In this document: positions 8,999 through 17,439 of the stretch, in pieces | How positions within the stretch are numbered: the first letter of the stretch is position 1 | How the letters are laid out: every line of letters starts with the position of its first letter | Origin: Prolixibacteraceae bacterium UBA1413 | GTDB taxonomy: Bacteria > Bacteroidota > Bacteroidia > Bacteroidales > Prolixibacteraceae | Length of the DNA stretch: 64,000 nt | NCBI GenBank assembly: GCA_002304925.1 | Contig: DBPT01000001.1 | Location: 62,001 to 126,000 of the forward strand | Reading direction: 5' to 3' | Made by a program: the position numbers and the translations under genes | The notes under the pieces: generated by a model | Told to the model about the DNA's origin: nothing | Database searches by the model: none | What the model saw: the letters and a program-made list of their open reading frames with translations, nothing else

Positions 8999-10177
8999 AT
9001 GAAAAATGAGAGAGAAAACTCAATAGCAGATCCAAAGAATCTTCCTTGCCGGAGAGACTTTCTTAAATCTGTCGGTATGGCTGCCGGTTTTTCAGCCCTG
9101 GCCGGCACGTTTCCGGGATGCCTGCCATCGCCCGAAAAAACAAAAACCCTGAAGGACCAGCCCCTGGTCTTACGTTTTAAACCCTATGAACTGCAGCTGA
9201 GGCATGTTTTTACCCTGGCGGGAAGTTCGAGAACTACAACCCCTGATATGCTCACCGAACTGGAATGGAATGGGATCGTAGGATATGGTGAAGCCAGTCT
9301 GCCCCCTTACCTGGTGGAAACCCAGGAGTCGGTTTCGAAATTCCTGGCTGCGCTTGATCTAGGCCAGTTCAACAATCCCCTGTTGATTGAGGACATCATG
9401 GAGTATGTGAATTCCATCGCTCCTGCCAACCATGCTGCCAAGGCTTCCGTTGACATTGCCCTTCATGACCTGGCGGGGAAAGTTCTCGGGCAACCCTGGC
9501 ACAGGATGTGGGGCTTGAATCCCGCTGACACCCCCCTGACCAGTTTTACCATTGGCATTGACACTCCGGAAGTAGTAAAAGAAAAAACCCGGGAAGCTTC
9601 GGATTTCAAAATTCTGAAGGTTAAACTGGGGCGCGGGGATGACCGGGAGATGATAGAATCGGTGCGGGCGGTTACCGATGTTCCCTTGTGTGTGGATGTG
9701 AACCAGGGGTGGCATGACCGTCAGCAGGCCCTGGAGCTCTGCCACTGGCTTGCGGGGAAAGGGGTGGTCTTCGTGGAACAGCCCATGGAAAAATCTCTGA
9801 AGGATGACATTGCCTGGCTGACGGAACGAAGTCCTCTGCCCATCCTTGCCGATGAGGCTGTCCAGACCGTAGAGGATGTGCTTCCTTGTTATGGCGTCTA
9901 TTCCGGCATTAACATCAAATTGATGAAGTGCGGGGGATTGCGGGCGGCGCGGGAGATGATCGCCCTGGCCCGGGCTCTGAAAATGAAGGTGATGATCGGA
10001 TGCATGACCGAAACCTCCTGCGCCGTGTCGGCGGCAGCCCAGCTCTCGCCTCTGGTGGATTGGGCCGATCTCGACGGAAATCTTTTGATATCCAATGATG
10101 TGTTTGACGGGGTAAAGGTCGATGAGGGGAAGGTGGTGCTTCCCGACAGGCCCGGAATCGGTATCGTGCTTTCATAG
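8999..10177 (+). CDS. Dipeptide epimerase, L-Ala-D/L-Glu type (enolase superfamily), exported
   Basis: This 392-residue enolase-superfamily protein has an N-terminal twin-arginine signal (RRDFLK) that runs into a lipobox-like TFPGC, so it is probably a Tat-exported lipoprotein. Active-site residues are visible: K207 and K209 in LKVKLG, metal ligands in VDVNQ, FVEQP and LADEA, and the opposite catalytic Lys in INIKLMKCGG. L-Ala-D/L-Glu epimerases convert the murein dipeptide L-Ala-D-Glu to L-Ala-L-Glu for catabolism. The position directly after the YkfC-like peptidase matches the pairing known in Bacteroides and Bacillus. Export outside the cytoplasm is notable but also annotated in other Bacteroidota homologues. 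Dipeptide specificity is inferred from context. Confidence 0.9.
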   Translation: MKNERENSIADPKNLPCRRDFLKSVGMAAGFSALAGTFPGCLPSPEKTKTLKDQPLVLRFKPYELQLRHVFTLAGSSRTTTPDMLTELEWNGIVGYGEASLPPYLVETQESVSKFLAALDLGQFNNPLLIEDIMEYVNSIAPANHAAKASVDIALHDLAGKVLGQPWHRMWGLNPADTPLTSFTIGIDTPEVVKEKTREASDFKILKVKLGRGDDREMIESVRAVTDVPLCVDVNQGWHDRQQALELCHWLAGKGVVFVEQPMEKSLKDDIAWLTERSPLPILADEAVQTVEDVLPCYGVYSGINIKLMKCGGLRAAREMIALARALKMKVMIGCMTETSCAVSAAAQLSPLVDWADLDGNLLISNDVFDGVKVDEGKVVLPDRPGIGIVLS

Positions 10178-10248
10178 GATGCTTTCCTTGTGTTGGAAAT
10201 GTCATCTGTCAAAATAGAACTCAACCGATATGTTTAATTAATTTAAAA

Positions 10249-10265
10249 CACTGTTGTCCGGTAAA
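10249..10265 (+). repeat. Left terminal inverted repeat of the IS4 element
   Basis: CACTGTTGTCCGGTAAA matches the reverse complement of 11643-11659 at 16 of 17 positions. Confidence 0.9.
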
Positions 10266-10278
10266 GTTTTTTGAAAAA

Positions 10279-10312
10279 ATACTGGGCCAGCCTCAATAGG
10301 CTAACCCAGTAT
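10279..10312 (+). promoter_or_regulatory. Hairpin in the leader of the IS transposase
   Basis: An outer stem ATACTGGG (10279-10286) pairs with CCCAGTAT (10305-10312), and an inner stem AGCCT pairs with AGGCT around the loop CAAT. It lies just inside the left end and about 35 bases before the transposase ATG. In IS4-type elements such structures often block translation of read-through transcripts; that role is inferred here. Confidence 0.6.
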
Positions 10313-10347
10313 GGTTTCCTTTAAAGTTGCAAAACAAAATAGGAACC

Positions 10348-11580
10348 ATGAGTAAAAGTACAAATTTTATCGGACAGCCGGTTTTTAACCAGATAATAAA
10401 GTTCTTTGACAAGAATGAGATGAAGAAAATAGCCAGGGAACACGGTGTTGAACGGTATGTTGAAAAGTTTATCACTTATCATCATCTCATTGTAATGCTG
10501 CAGGTTACTTTGGAAGGATTTCAATCAATCCGGGAAGTGATTTTGGGTCTTTTATCTAATGTACATAAGCTTTCCCATTTAGGATTATCATATCTGGTAC
10601 GTCGCAGTACATTCTCAGATGCGAACAAAAGGAGGAGCAGTAAGGTATTTGTAGACATTTACATGGGTATTTACCGTAGGTATTCACCTACTTTCTCGGA
10701 CAGCCGGTTAAGCGATAAGGATATAAGACGGCTTTATATCATGGATTCCACGACAATGTCGCTTTTCAAGGATATCCTTAAAGGAGTTGGCCGGAATCCT
10801 AAAGAAGGTAAGAAGAAAGGGGGAATCAAAGCTCATACCATCATCAAGGCCGGCGAGAATGTTCCTTGTCTGATACGCTACAGTGAAGTAGCCCGTCATG
10901 ATCACATGTTTTTGAGTGAGGTTTTTCGGTTACCAAAAGGATCAATCATAACATTTGATAAGGCCTATGTGGATTATGAGCAATATGAAGCATTCACGAA
11001 AAGCTCAATCTGGTATGTGACCAGACTGAAAGACAATGCGCTGTAGGAAGGCCGGGAAGAGTTTGATATTCCGGATGGAGCTGACTCGGGTGTCCTGAAA
11101 GATGAAGAAATTGTTTTGCGATATGGAGAAAACAAGAAACATGAACACCGGGCAAGGAGAATTGCCTACTGGGACAGTGAAAAAAGTCGCTTATTCGAGT
11201 TCATTACCAACAATTTTGAACTGACAGCCGAAAAAATAGCCTTGATTTACAAGAAAAGATGGCAGATCGAGTTGCTGTTCAAACAACTGAAACAGAACTT
11301 TCCGTTAAAATACTTTCTTGGCGACAATGAAAATGCCATTGAAATCCAGATTTGGGCAGCACTGCTGGCAAATTTACTGCTGACGCTAATAAAAAGCAGA
11401 CTGAAACGTAGTTGGTCATTTTCAAACATGGTGTCCGTAATCCAGCAGCAATTGATGAATTACATCAATATCTATTGTTTCCTGGAAGACCCTGAAGGAA
11501 GTTGGCGGGGAATCATTAAAGATAACCGACTGAAGTATCAAAACTCACTCTTCCCTGAATTGCAGGGGGCTTACTTTTGA
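10348..11580 (+). pseudogene. IS4-family transposase interrupted by one in-frame amber codon
   Basis: The start at ATG 10348 gives MSKSTNFIGQPVF. The frame runs through to 11580 except for a single TAG at 11044-11046; the parts before and after share the same phase, so this is a point nonsense mutation and not a frameshift. The intact product would be about 410 residues. Catalytic features are the first Asp in IMDSTTMS, the second in TFDKAYVD (both before the stop), and Glu in the YkkRwqiElLFkqLK signature (after the stop). The amber codon separates the second Asp from Glu, so neither half can catalyse transposition unless the stop is read through. The N-terminal part resembles the DUF4372 region of IS4 transposases in Bacteroidota. 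Confidence 0.92.
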
Positions 11581-11642
11581 AAATTGAAAATGCTGTTGTT
11601 GAAAACCAACAGCTTGCGAGATAAAAAATATTAATTCACCGG

Positions 11643-11659
11643 TTTACCGGACAACAATG
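11643..11659 (-). repeat. Right terminal inverted repeat of the IS4 element
   Basis: TTTACCGGACAACAATG is the inverted partner of 10249-10265. A run of T residues follows immediately, which hides any target duplication. The remaining spacer to 11840 holds only a weak ATAAGC-TGTT-GCTTAT hairpin (11733-11748). Confidence 0.9.
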
Positions 11660-11840
11660 GTTTTTTTTTAAAGCTTTTTCATGATCCGACGAATTACCTT
11701 CCTTCTGTGCCATCTCTCACGAGAGGCCAATTATAAGCTGTTGCTTATGATAATTTCCGGGGGTTCTTCAGGGGATTGGGAAATTTTAAGTAATTTTAAA
11801 GGTTGAACTGTGAAATAAGCATAGCCAATACCATTATGAT

Positions 11841-14800
11841 ATGAAAATTACAGAGCGATTGAAAAAGGGAGAAGTTCCCACCGGGGACTTCTTGCGATCG
11901 GCATTGATCGTTTTATTCCTCGTAATCGGCAGCATTCCTATTTCCCTGGCGTCAGTTCCTCCGGGGCATTCGGAGAAGGAACAACTTACGGGGAGCGGAC
12001 AGGACAGCAGGATTCGGGTGAGCGGGGTGGTCAGGGATAAGGATGGCGGAACCCTGCCCGGTGTCAATGTTGTGGAAAAGGGAACGGTCAATGGGACAGT
12101 GACCAATGCGGAAGGGAGTTACACCCTGAGTGTGCCATCAGACGCCACGCTGGTATTTTCCTTCGTAGGTTTTAAGATCAGGGAAGTTGCCGTTTCAGGC
12201 CAGACGTCCGTCAGCGTAGTGTTGGAGGAGGATATCCGGGGGTTGGATGAAGTGGTGGTGACAGCCATGGGGATCAGGTCGGAGAAGCGTCGGTTGAATT
12301 TTGCCGTTCAATCGGTGAATTCCGAAGATCTGAATGCCGGGCGCCAGACCAATTTCGTGGATGCCCTGCAGGGGCGGGTTGCCGGAGTAGAGGTTTCCGG
12401 AACGGGAGGTTCTCCTTCCGCCTCTTCCCAGATCCTGATCCGGGGGATCTCCTCCATCAATCCGGCGCAGAACAACGAGCCCATTTTCATCCTCAACGGG
12501 ATGCATATATCGGGCGGAGCAACCAAGGCGGCGGAGATCAATCCCAATGATATTGAGAACGTGACGGTTCTGAAAGGAGCCGCTGCTGCTGCCCTCTACG
12601 GCCAGGAAGCTTCGAACGGGGCCATCATCATCACCACCAAATCGGGACAGGTGGGAGAGATCAGGGTGGAAGCCAGCGGTTCGGTGCAGGTGGACCAGGC
12701 GTACCGGGTTCCTGAAATCCAGCAGATGTACCTCCGGGGCTCTTACGGCGTTTACCGGGAACAATCGATGGGAGGCTGGGGCCCCCTGGCACCCGAAGGA
12801 ACCGTGAAATATGACAACCCCGGGAATTTTCTGAAAACTGGACTCTACCAGAAATATGACCTTTCCATTTCCGGGGGATCCGAGAAGTTCACCTCCTACA
12901 CATCGGGAAATTACGTGCGCCACGAAGGGATTGTTCCTTCGGACTACCTGCAGCGTTACGGTATCCTTTTCAAATCGAAATATACGGTATCCCCGAAAGT
13001 ATCGGTCGATTTCATGGCCAACCTTGTTTCGCGGGATTCCCGGGGAGGGGCCGGAATTAGTTCGGCATACCAATGGCCGATCGATGACGACATCACCAAC
13101 TACAAAAATCCCGACGGTACCATCCGCTGGCTTTACATAAACACCAACAATCGTTACAATTCCCCCATCAGTCCGTTGTGGTCGCGTTATGAGGATCAGG
13201 GCAAATATGAATCGACCCGCACCCTGTTACAGGGGTCCGTCACCTGGAACATCGTCAAAAACCTGGATCTCACCGGGAGGATCAGCTACGACCAGACCAA
13301 CTCGGAAAGCACAAGTATCGTCACGCCCAGGTGGAGCCTGGAACCCGGACAGACACCCACGTCGGAGGACCTGGGTTATCTCGGCTCTTTTTTCTATTCC
13401 GACGGGAGAAGCGGGGTGATGAACGGTGGCGTGCTGGCGACCTATGAACTGGCACTTGGCGATAAGTGGAGGACGGAACTCCTGGCAGGATGGGATGTGA
13501 AAAGGATTTCCGGGAGGTCGGCCGGACTGGGTGGTCGCGAATTTATCGTTCCGGAATTTTACAGCGTGGGCAATCTCTCGGACTTCCGCAAGGAAGATAT
13601 CACCCTGAACCGCACCGAAAAGAACATGTACGGCTATTACGGGGAGGTCAAGTTCGATTATCAGGGTATTGCCCAGTTAGGCATCACCGGCCGCAATGAC
13701 CATTCCTCGACGTTGCCCGTGGAAAACCGCTCTTACTTCTATCCCTCCTTCAGCGGAGGCGCCATCCTCACCGAGATTTTCAACCTTCCGGAGAAGTACG
13801 TCACCTTTGCCAAGATCAGGGCCAACTGGGCCAAAGTAGGGAAGGATGCGCCCCTCTACCGCCTGAACAACTGGTACAAGGCCATGCCACATCCCGACGG
13901 GGGTTATGGGGTGGATCCCACCCGGAGCAGCAATCCCTACCTAAAACCGGAGATGACCACCTCCTGGGAAGTGGGGGCTGACCTGCGGCTCTTTAACGAC
14001 AAAACCCGCCTCGATGTGGCCTGGTTCTCGACGTCCGTCACCAACCAGATCGTGGAGGTGAGGGTGTCTCCCGCTTCGGGCAACATCTTGCAGACCCGCA
14101 ACGAGGGAGATATCAAAAACGAAGGTTTTGAAATTTCATGGGATCAGTCCCTGCTGAAACGGAATGGTTTTTCCTGGAACATGGTCACTAACTTCGGCCG
14201 CAGCCGGGGTACCGTGGTGGATCTTCCCGACCAGCTGGTGGAAGTCTACCATTATGCCGGACAGGTGAGCGACATCCGTCCGACTGCCTACCTCCACGGT
14301 TCCACGATGGCGCTCTCCGGAAAGGATTACCTCCGCAACGGGGAGGGCAAGATCATTGTCGACGAATTGGGAAGGCCGAAGATCAACGCTTCTAGTTCCC
14401 TGCTGATCGGCAACCGGGAACCGGAGTTCACGGCCGGGTGGTTGAACCGGTTTCAATACAAAGCTTTGTCTCTCTCTGTTATGGCCAACTTCCGCTATGG
14501 GGGGGATGTGGTCAACGGCACCCTGCGGAGCCTTCTGTCGGGCGGACAGGCGAAGATGCTGGAGGATTACCGCAACCGCCTGATCCTGATTGACGGGGTG
14601 GTGGAGCAGCCTGACGGCTCGTACCTTCCCAACACGGTGCCGGTGGTGTTCGACCAGGCTTTTTACAACAACTATTACGCCCCTGTGGGCCGGAATTTTG
14701 TGGAAGAGGCCTCTTTGGCGCGGATCAGCTATGCGACGCTAGCCTACGATGCTTCTTCCCTCGCCCGGAAGATCGGCGTAAAAGGGCTTCAGTTTTCCGT

Positions 14801-14957
14801 CACAGGAAAGAACCTTCTCCTGCTGACCAACTATTCGGGATCAGACCCGGTGGTCAACTATACCGGTAGCAGCGGAGGAACGGGGACTTTCGGCATCGAC
14901 TACCTCGGGATACCCAATACCCGCAGTTATACGCTCAATATCAGTGCAACCTTTTAA
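11841..14957 (+). CDS. SusC/RagA-family TonB-dependent outer-membrane transporter
   Basis: This 1038-residue protein has a long N-terminal signal region (hydrophobic segment about residues 20-37), a carboxypeptidase-regulatory-like beta-sandwich (VSGVVRDKDGGTLPGVNVVEKG onward, about 54-130), a TonB-box-like LDEVVVTAMG (about 134-143), a plug domain with VTVLKGAAAAALYG and GAIIITTKSG, and a C-terminal 22-strand barrel ending in an aromatic residue (NISATF). It imports large oligomers captured by its SusD partner, encoded 12 bases downstream, using TonB energy. It heads a nine-gene locus ending at the terminator near 30,650. No dedicated ECF sigma/anti-sigma pair or hybrid regulator is next to it. 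The IS4 element lies close upstream and could affect its promoter. Confidence 0.95.
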   Translation: MKITERLKKGEVPTGDFLRSALIVLFLVIGSIPISLASVPPGHSEKEQLTGSGQDSRIRVSGVVRDKDGGTLPGVNVVEKGTVNGTVTNAEGSYTLSVPSDATLVFSFVGFKIREVAVSGQTSVSVVLEEDIRGLDEVVVTAMGIRSEKRRLNFAVQSVNSEDLNAGRQTNFVDALQGRVAGVEVSGTGGSPSASSQILIRGISSINPAQNNEPIFILNGMHISGGATKAAEINPNDIENVTVLKGAAAAALYGQEASNGAIIITTKSGQVGEIRVEASGSVQVDQAYRVPEIQQMYLRGSYGVYREQSMGGWGPLAPEGTVKYDNPGNFLKTGLYQKYDLSISGGSEKFTSYTSGNYVRHEGIVPSDYLQRYGILFKSKYTVSPKVSVDFMANLVSRDSRGGAGISSAYQWPIDDDITNYKNPDGTIRWLYINTNNRYNSPISPLWSRYEDQGKYESTRTLLQGSVTWNIVKNLDLTGRISYDQTNSESTSIVTPRWSLEPGQTPTSEDLGYLGSFFYSDGRSGVMNGGVLATYELALGDKWRTELLAGWDVKRISGRSAGLGGREFIVPEFYSVGNLSDFRKEDITLNRTEKNMYGYYGEVKFDYQGIAQLGITGRNDHSSTLPVENRSYFYPSFSGGAILTEIFNLPEKYVTFAKIRANWAKVGKDAPLYRLNNWYKAMPHPDGGYGVDPTRSSNPYLKPEMTTSWEVGADLRLFNDKTRLDVAWFSTSVTNQIVEVRVSPASGNILQTRNEGDIKNEGFEISWDQSLLKRNGFSWNMVTNFGRSRGTVVDLPDQLVEVYHYAGQVSDIRPTAYLHGSTMALSGKDYLRNGEGKIIVDELGRPKINASSSLLIGNREPEFTAGWLNRFQYKALSLSVMANFRYGGDVVNGTLRSLLSGGQAKMLEDYRNRLILIDGVVEQPDGSYLPNTVPVVFDQAFYNNYYAPVGRNFVEEASLARISYATLAYDASSLARKIGVKGLQFSVTGKNLLLLTNYSGSDPVVNYTGSSGGTGTFGIDYLGIPNTRSYTLNISATF

Positions 14958-14969
14958 TCCTGAAGAATC

Positions 14970-16541
14970 ATGAAGCTGACTAGAATAGTATGGATTTTAC
15001 TGGCATTGCTGTTTATTTCACCAGGTTGTGATGAGTTTCTGGGGGAAAACCGCGATCCCGACGGGGTGGACCAGGTCCCTGTCGATGAGATCATGCCCGT
15101 TATTCTTTTTTATACGGCACTGGAGAATTACGACCACGGGGAGTACGGGACATACCTTGCGCAGTGCCTCACCACCTCGGGGCGCAGCCAGACCGGCGCC
15201 CATGCCTACCGCAGCGGCTGGGAATTTTTGGGGATGAACCGCCATCCCCAATGGAGAAGGCATTTCTACGATGTGGGTACCAACGCCAAGGAGTTGCTCC
15301 GCTTTGCCGAAGAGGAGAATTCGGTGAACTACACAGCACTCACCCGTCTTCTGAGGCTTTTATCGGTTCAGCAAACCACTGACTTTTTCGGGGATATGCC
15401 CCTGACGGAGGCTTACATGTCCTCATCTCCGAGATATGATACCCAGGAGAGCATCTATGAATGGATGAAAAAGGAGGCTGATGAGCTGCTGGTATTGTTT
15501 GGTTCGCCCGAAGTCACCCAGGTTTCCAACCGGCCCATGGGCAGGGATGTGGACCGGGTCTTTGCGGGTGATATGGCCAAATGGAAACAGGTTCTGCTGG
15601 CCGTAAAGGCACGGATTCTCCTGCGCGACCTTCCCAATCTCAATACCGGAAATGCCGGTCAGGTTTTGGCGGCAGCCGAGGCAGCCCTTGCCGGTTGGAC
15701 CGATCCCCGCTACAAATTTGACGGGGGCTCCAGTGTCGAGAAGAATTGTATGTGGGGAAAAAACAACAAACCGGTGAATTCGTGGGAAAGCCGTTCCAAC
15801 GACCTCCTGGCGGCTATCCCCACCACTTTCCTCGTGGAAACCATGATGGGCTACCATCCCGCTACCAACACGTCAGATGATCCGCGGTTACCCTATCTCA
15901 TGAAACAACGTCCCGATGACAAGGGCGTTACCGTCTACCGTTACCTGGAGAGCAACTCCGGAATGCCTTCCACAGCGAAAATAGAATGGTATCCCGATCT
16001 CTATGAATCGGTACTGACCACCGATACTTCCACAATTACCTTCATCACGCGGGAGGAACTTCACCTGATCGCCGCAGAAGCCGCTTTCTGGGCCGGCGAC
16101 AAATCCAAAGCCGCCAACCACCTCCTGGAAGGGATCTCTTCTCATATGAACCGTTTGGGGGTCTCACAGGATGAAATCGAGGCTTACCTCGGCAATCCCG
16201 ACCTGGTGCCGGGCTCTTCAAACATCACCATCAGCCATATCATGAAGGAAAAGTACAAGGCGATGTACCTTCAGCCTGAACAGTGGAACGACCTGCGCAG
16301 GTACGGTTATAGCAATGACCTGAACAACAGGAAATATGACAATACCATCGTCTACCCCGGACTCCGCAGACCGCACAACCTGTATACGGCGTATTGGGCG
16401 GAGGAAAACCAATGGATTCAGCGCCTCAACTACGACCCGGAAACGGAAGAGAAATACAACCGGGAGGAACTGATCAGGCTCAACGCCTTCAGAAATCCCG
16501 AATGGCTCAAAAAACCAATGATATGGGCACCCCAGAATTAA
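14970..16541 (+). CDS. SusD/RagB-family glycan-binding surface lipoprotein
   Basis: This 523-residue lipoprotein (MKLTRIVWILLALLFISPGC, lipobox SPGC) starts 12 bases after the SusC stop. It has the SusD-like pattern: an early NYDHGEYGTYLAQ segment, ARILLRDLPN in a helical TPR-like region, and the conserved C-terminal part in which LQPEQWNDLRRYGY precedes the substrate-facing loops. It is most like the SusD-like_2 branch, which is somewhat divergent from starch-type SusD. It forms the lid over the SusC barrel on the cell surface. Pairing and order are standard; the ligand cannot be read from sequence. Confidence 0.93.
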   Translation: MKLTRIVWILLALLFISPGCDEFLGENRDPDGVDQVPVDEIMPVILFYTALENYDHGEYGTYLAQCLTTSGRSQTGAHAYRSGWEFLGMNRHPQWRRHFYDVGTNAKELLRFAEEENSVNYTALTRLLRLLSVQQTTDFFGDMPLTEAYMSSSPRYDTQESIYEWMKKEADELLVLFGSPEVTQVSNRPMGRDVDRVFAGDMAKWKQVLLAVKARILLRDLPNLNTGNAGQVLAAAEAALAGWTDPRYKFDGGSSVEKNCMWGKNNKPVNSWESRSNDLLAAIPTTFLVETMMGYHPATNTSDDPRLPYLMKQRPDDKGVTVYRYLESNSGMPSTAKIEWYPDLYESVLTTDTSTITFITREELHLIAAEAAFWAGDKSKAANHLLEGISSHMNRLGVSQDEIEAYLGNPDLVPGSSNITISHIMKEKYKAMYLQPEQWNDLRRYGYSNDLNNRKYDNTIVYPGLRRPHNLYTAYWAEENQWIQRLNYDPETEEKYNREELIRLNAFRNPEWLKKPMIWAPQN

Positions 16542-16558
16542 AAAGGAAGGAGGATATT

Positions 16559-17416
16559 ATGAAAAAAATGAAAATGGATAGTATAAATGGCAGGCGGCAC
16601 CCAGGCATCGTACCGGCTCTGTTTGCCACCCTTTTGTTTCTCCTGCCGGCATGTGAGATCAACGACCCCGTGGGTGACATCAGCCGCCCGGGTCATATCG
16701 CCGCCAGTATCTACTGGGATGTTCCGTCAACCAATGTGAACGCCGGAAATGAAGTTCCCTTCTACGCCGAATACTGGTCTACCGATCAAACGTTTACTTC
16801 CCTGGGAGTCTGGTACGACGTGGTCAGGAAACTAAAGTACACGATCACTTACCCGGGAAATGGTTTTGCCTTTTTTCTGGATTCCACGGAATTGGTCCGG
16901 GAATCCCAGGAGATCACGACTTTCAAACATTCGGAAGGGAGCTTTGACGCAGAGAAAAAGGCCTTTGTCATAGAAGACAAATTTCCGGTCAGTTATACCC
17001 TCTCCTCCCTGGAAGTTAAGAATCCGCTGGTTTATGATCAGGCACAATACGACAATCTAATCCCTGCGGCCATCAGGGAACGCTTTATTAAAAGCCTGTT
17101 CTCCCAGTTGGGATACGCCGATTTCAAGACATTGCTGGTGACCCAGAATCCTGTGGTGCCCGCAGATACCCTGGAAACATGGTTTGACACGGTGACCGAA
17201 GGCGATGTCATCACCCGGACTGTAAGACAGGATGCTATTCCCTTGCTCAACGAAAAGATCAGACAAATTCCCTTCTCTGCTCTAATCTACAATAAGAACC
17301 GCCAATATTACGCGGTGGAATTTACCCGGAGCTATGAACTCAACGCCCGGTTCCGGGTGGTAAACGGAAAACAGGTGGAGAACTTTTCGGATAGTAAAAA
17401 GATCACGGTATTTTAA
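16559..17416 (+). CDS. Surface lipoprotein of unknown function in the SusCD locus
   Basis: I start at ATG 16559, which follows a strong aaggaaggagg ribosome site and gives a lipoprotein signal (LFATLLFLLPAC). The longer frame from 16394 overlaps the susD gene and has no signal. The 285-residue product begins CEINDPVGDIS after the lipidated Cys and appears beta-rich. I do not recognise a family. Its place just after susD is where SusE/F-like or other surface glycan-binding lipoproteins usually lie, so an accessory binding role is plausible. A Tyr/Trp-rich segment at about residues 50-90 could contact sugars, but this is speculative. Confidence 0.8.
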   Translation: MKKMKMDSINGRRHPGIVPALFATLLFLLPACEINDPVGDISRPGHIAASIYWDVPSTNVNAGNEVPFYAEYWSTDQTFTSLGVWYDVVRKLKYTITYPGNGFAFFLDSTELVRESQEITTFKHSEGSFDAEKKAFVIEDKFPVSYTLSSLEVKNPLVYDQAQYDNLIPAAIRERFIKSLFSQLGYADFKTLLVTQNPVVPADTLETWFDTVTEGDVITRTVRQDAIPLLNEKIRQIPFSALIYNKNRQYYAVEFTRSYELNARFRVVNGKQVENFSDSKKITVF

Positions 17417-17439
17417 CAACGTAGAAAAACTGACAGACT

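Larger units (their letters stand above)
10249..11659 (+). mobile_element. IS4-family insertion sequence with defective transposase
   Basis: This is a ~1.41-kb element bounded by near-perfect 17-base inverted repeats, CAyTGTTGTCCGGTAAA at the left and its reverse complement at the right, with one mismatch. It holds one transposase frame with a DDE signature and a premature amber codon. It is visibly more AT-rich than the flanking genes. I could not identify a convincing target-site duplication; both flanks are AT-rich homopolymer tracts. The element lies between the dipeptide epimerase and the first SusC gene. Confidence 0.92.

Noticed and set aside
10240..11672. Target-site duplication for the IS4 element
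   Set aside because: Both flanks are A/T homopolymer-rich and no equal direct repeat of 8-13 bases can be told apart from chance.
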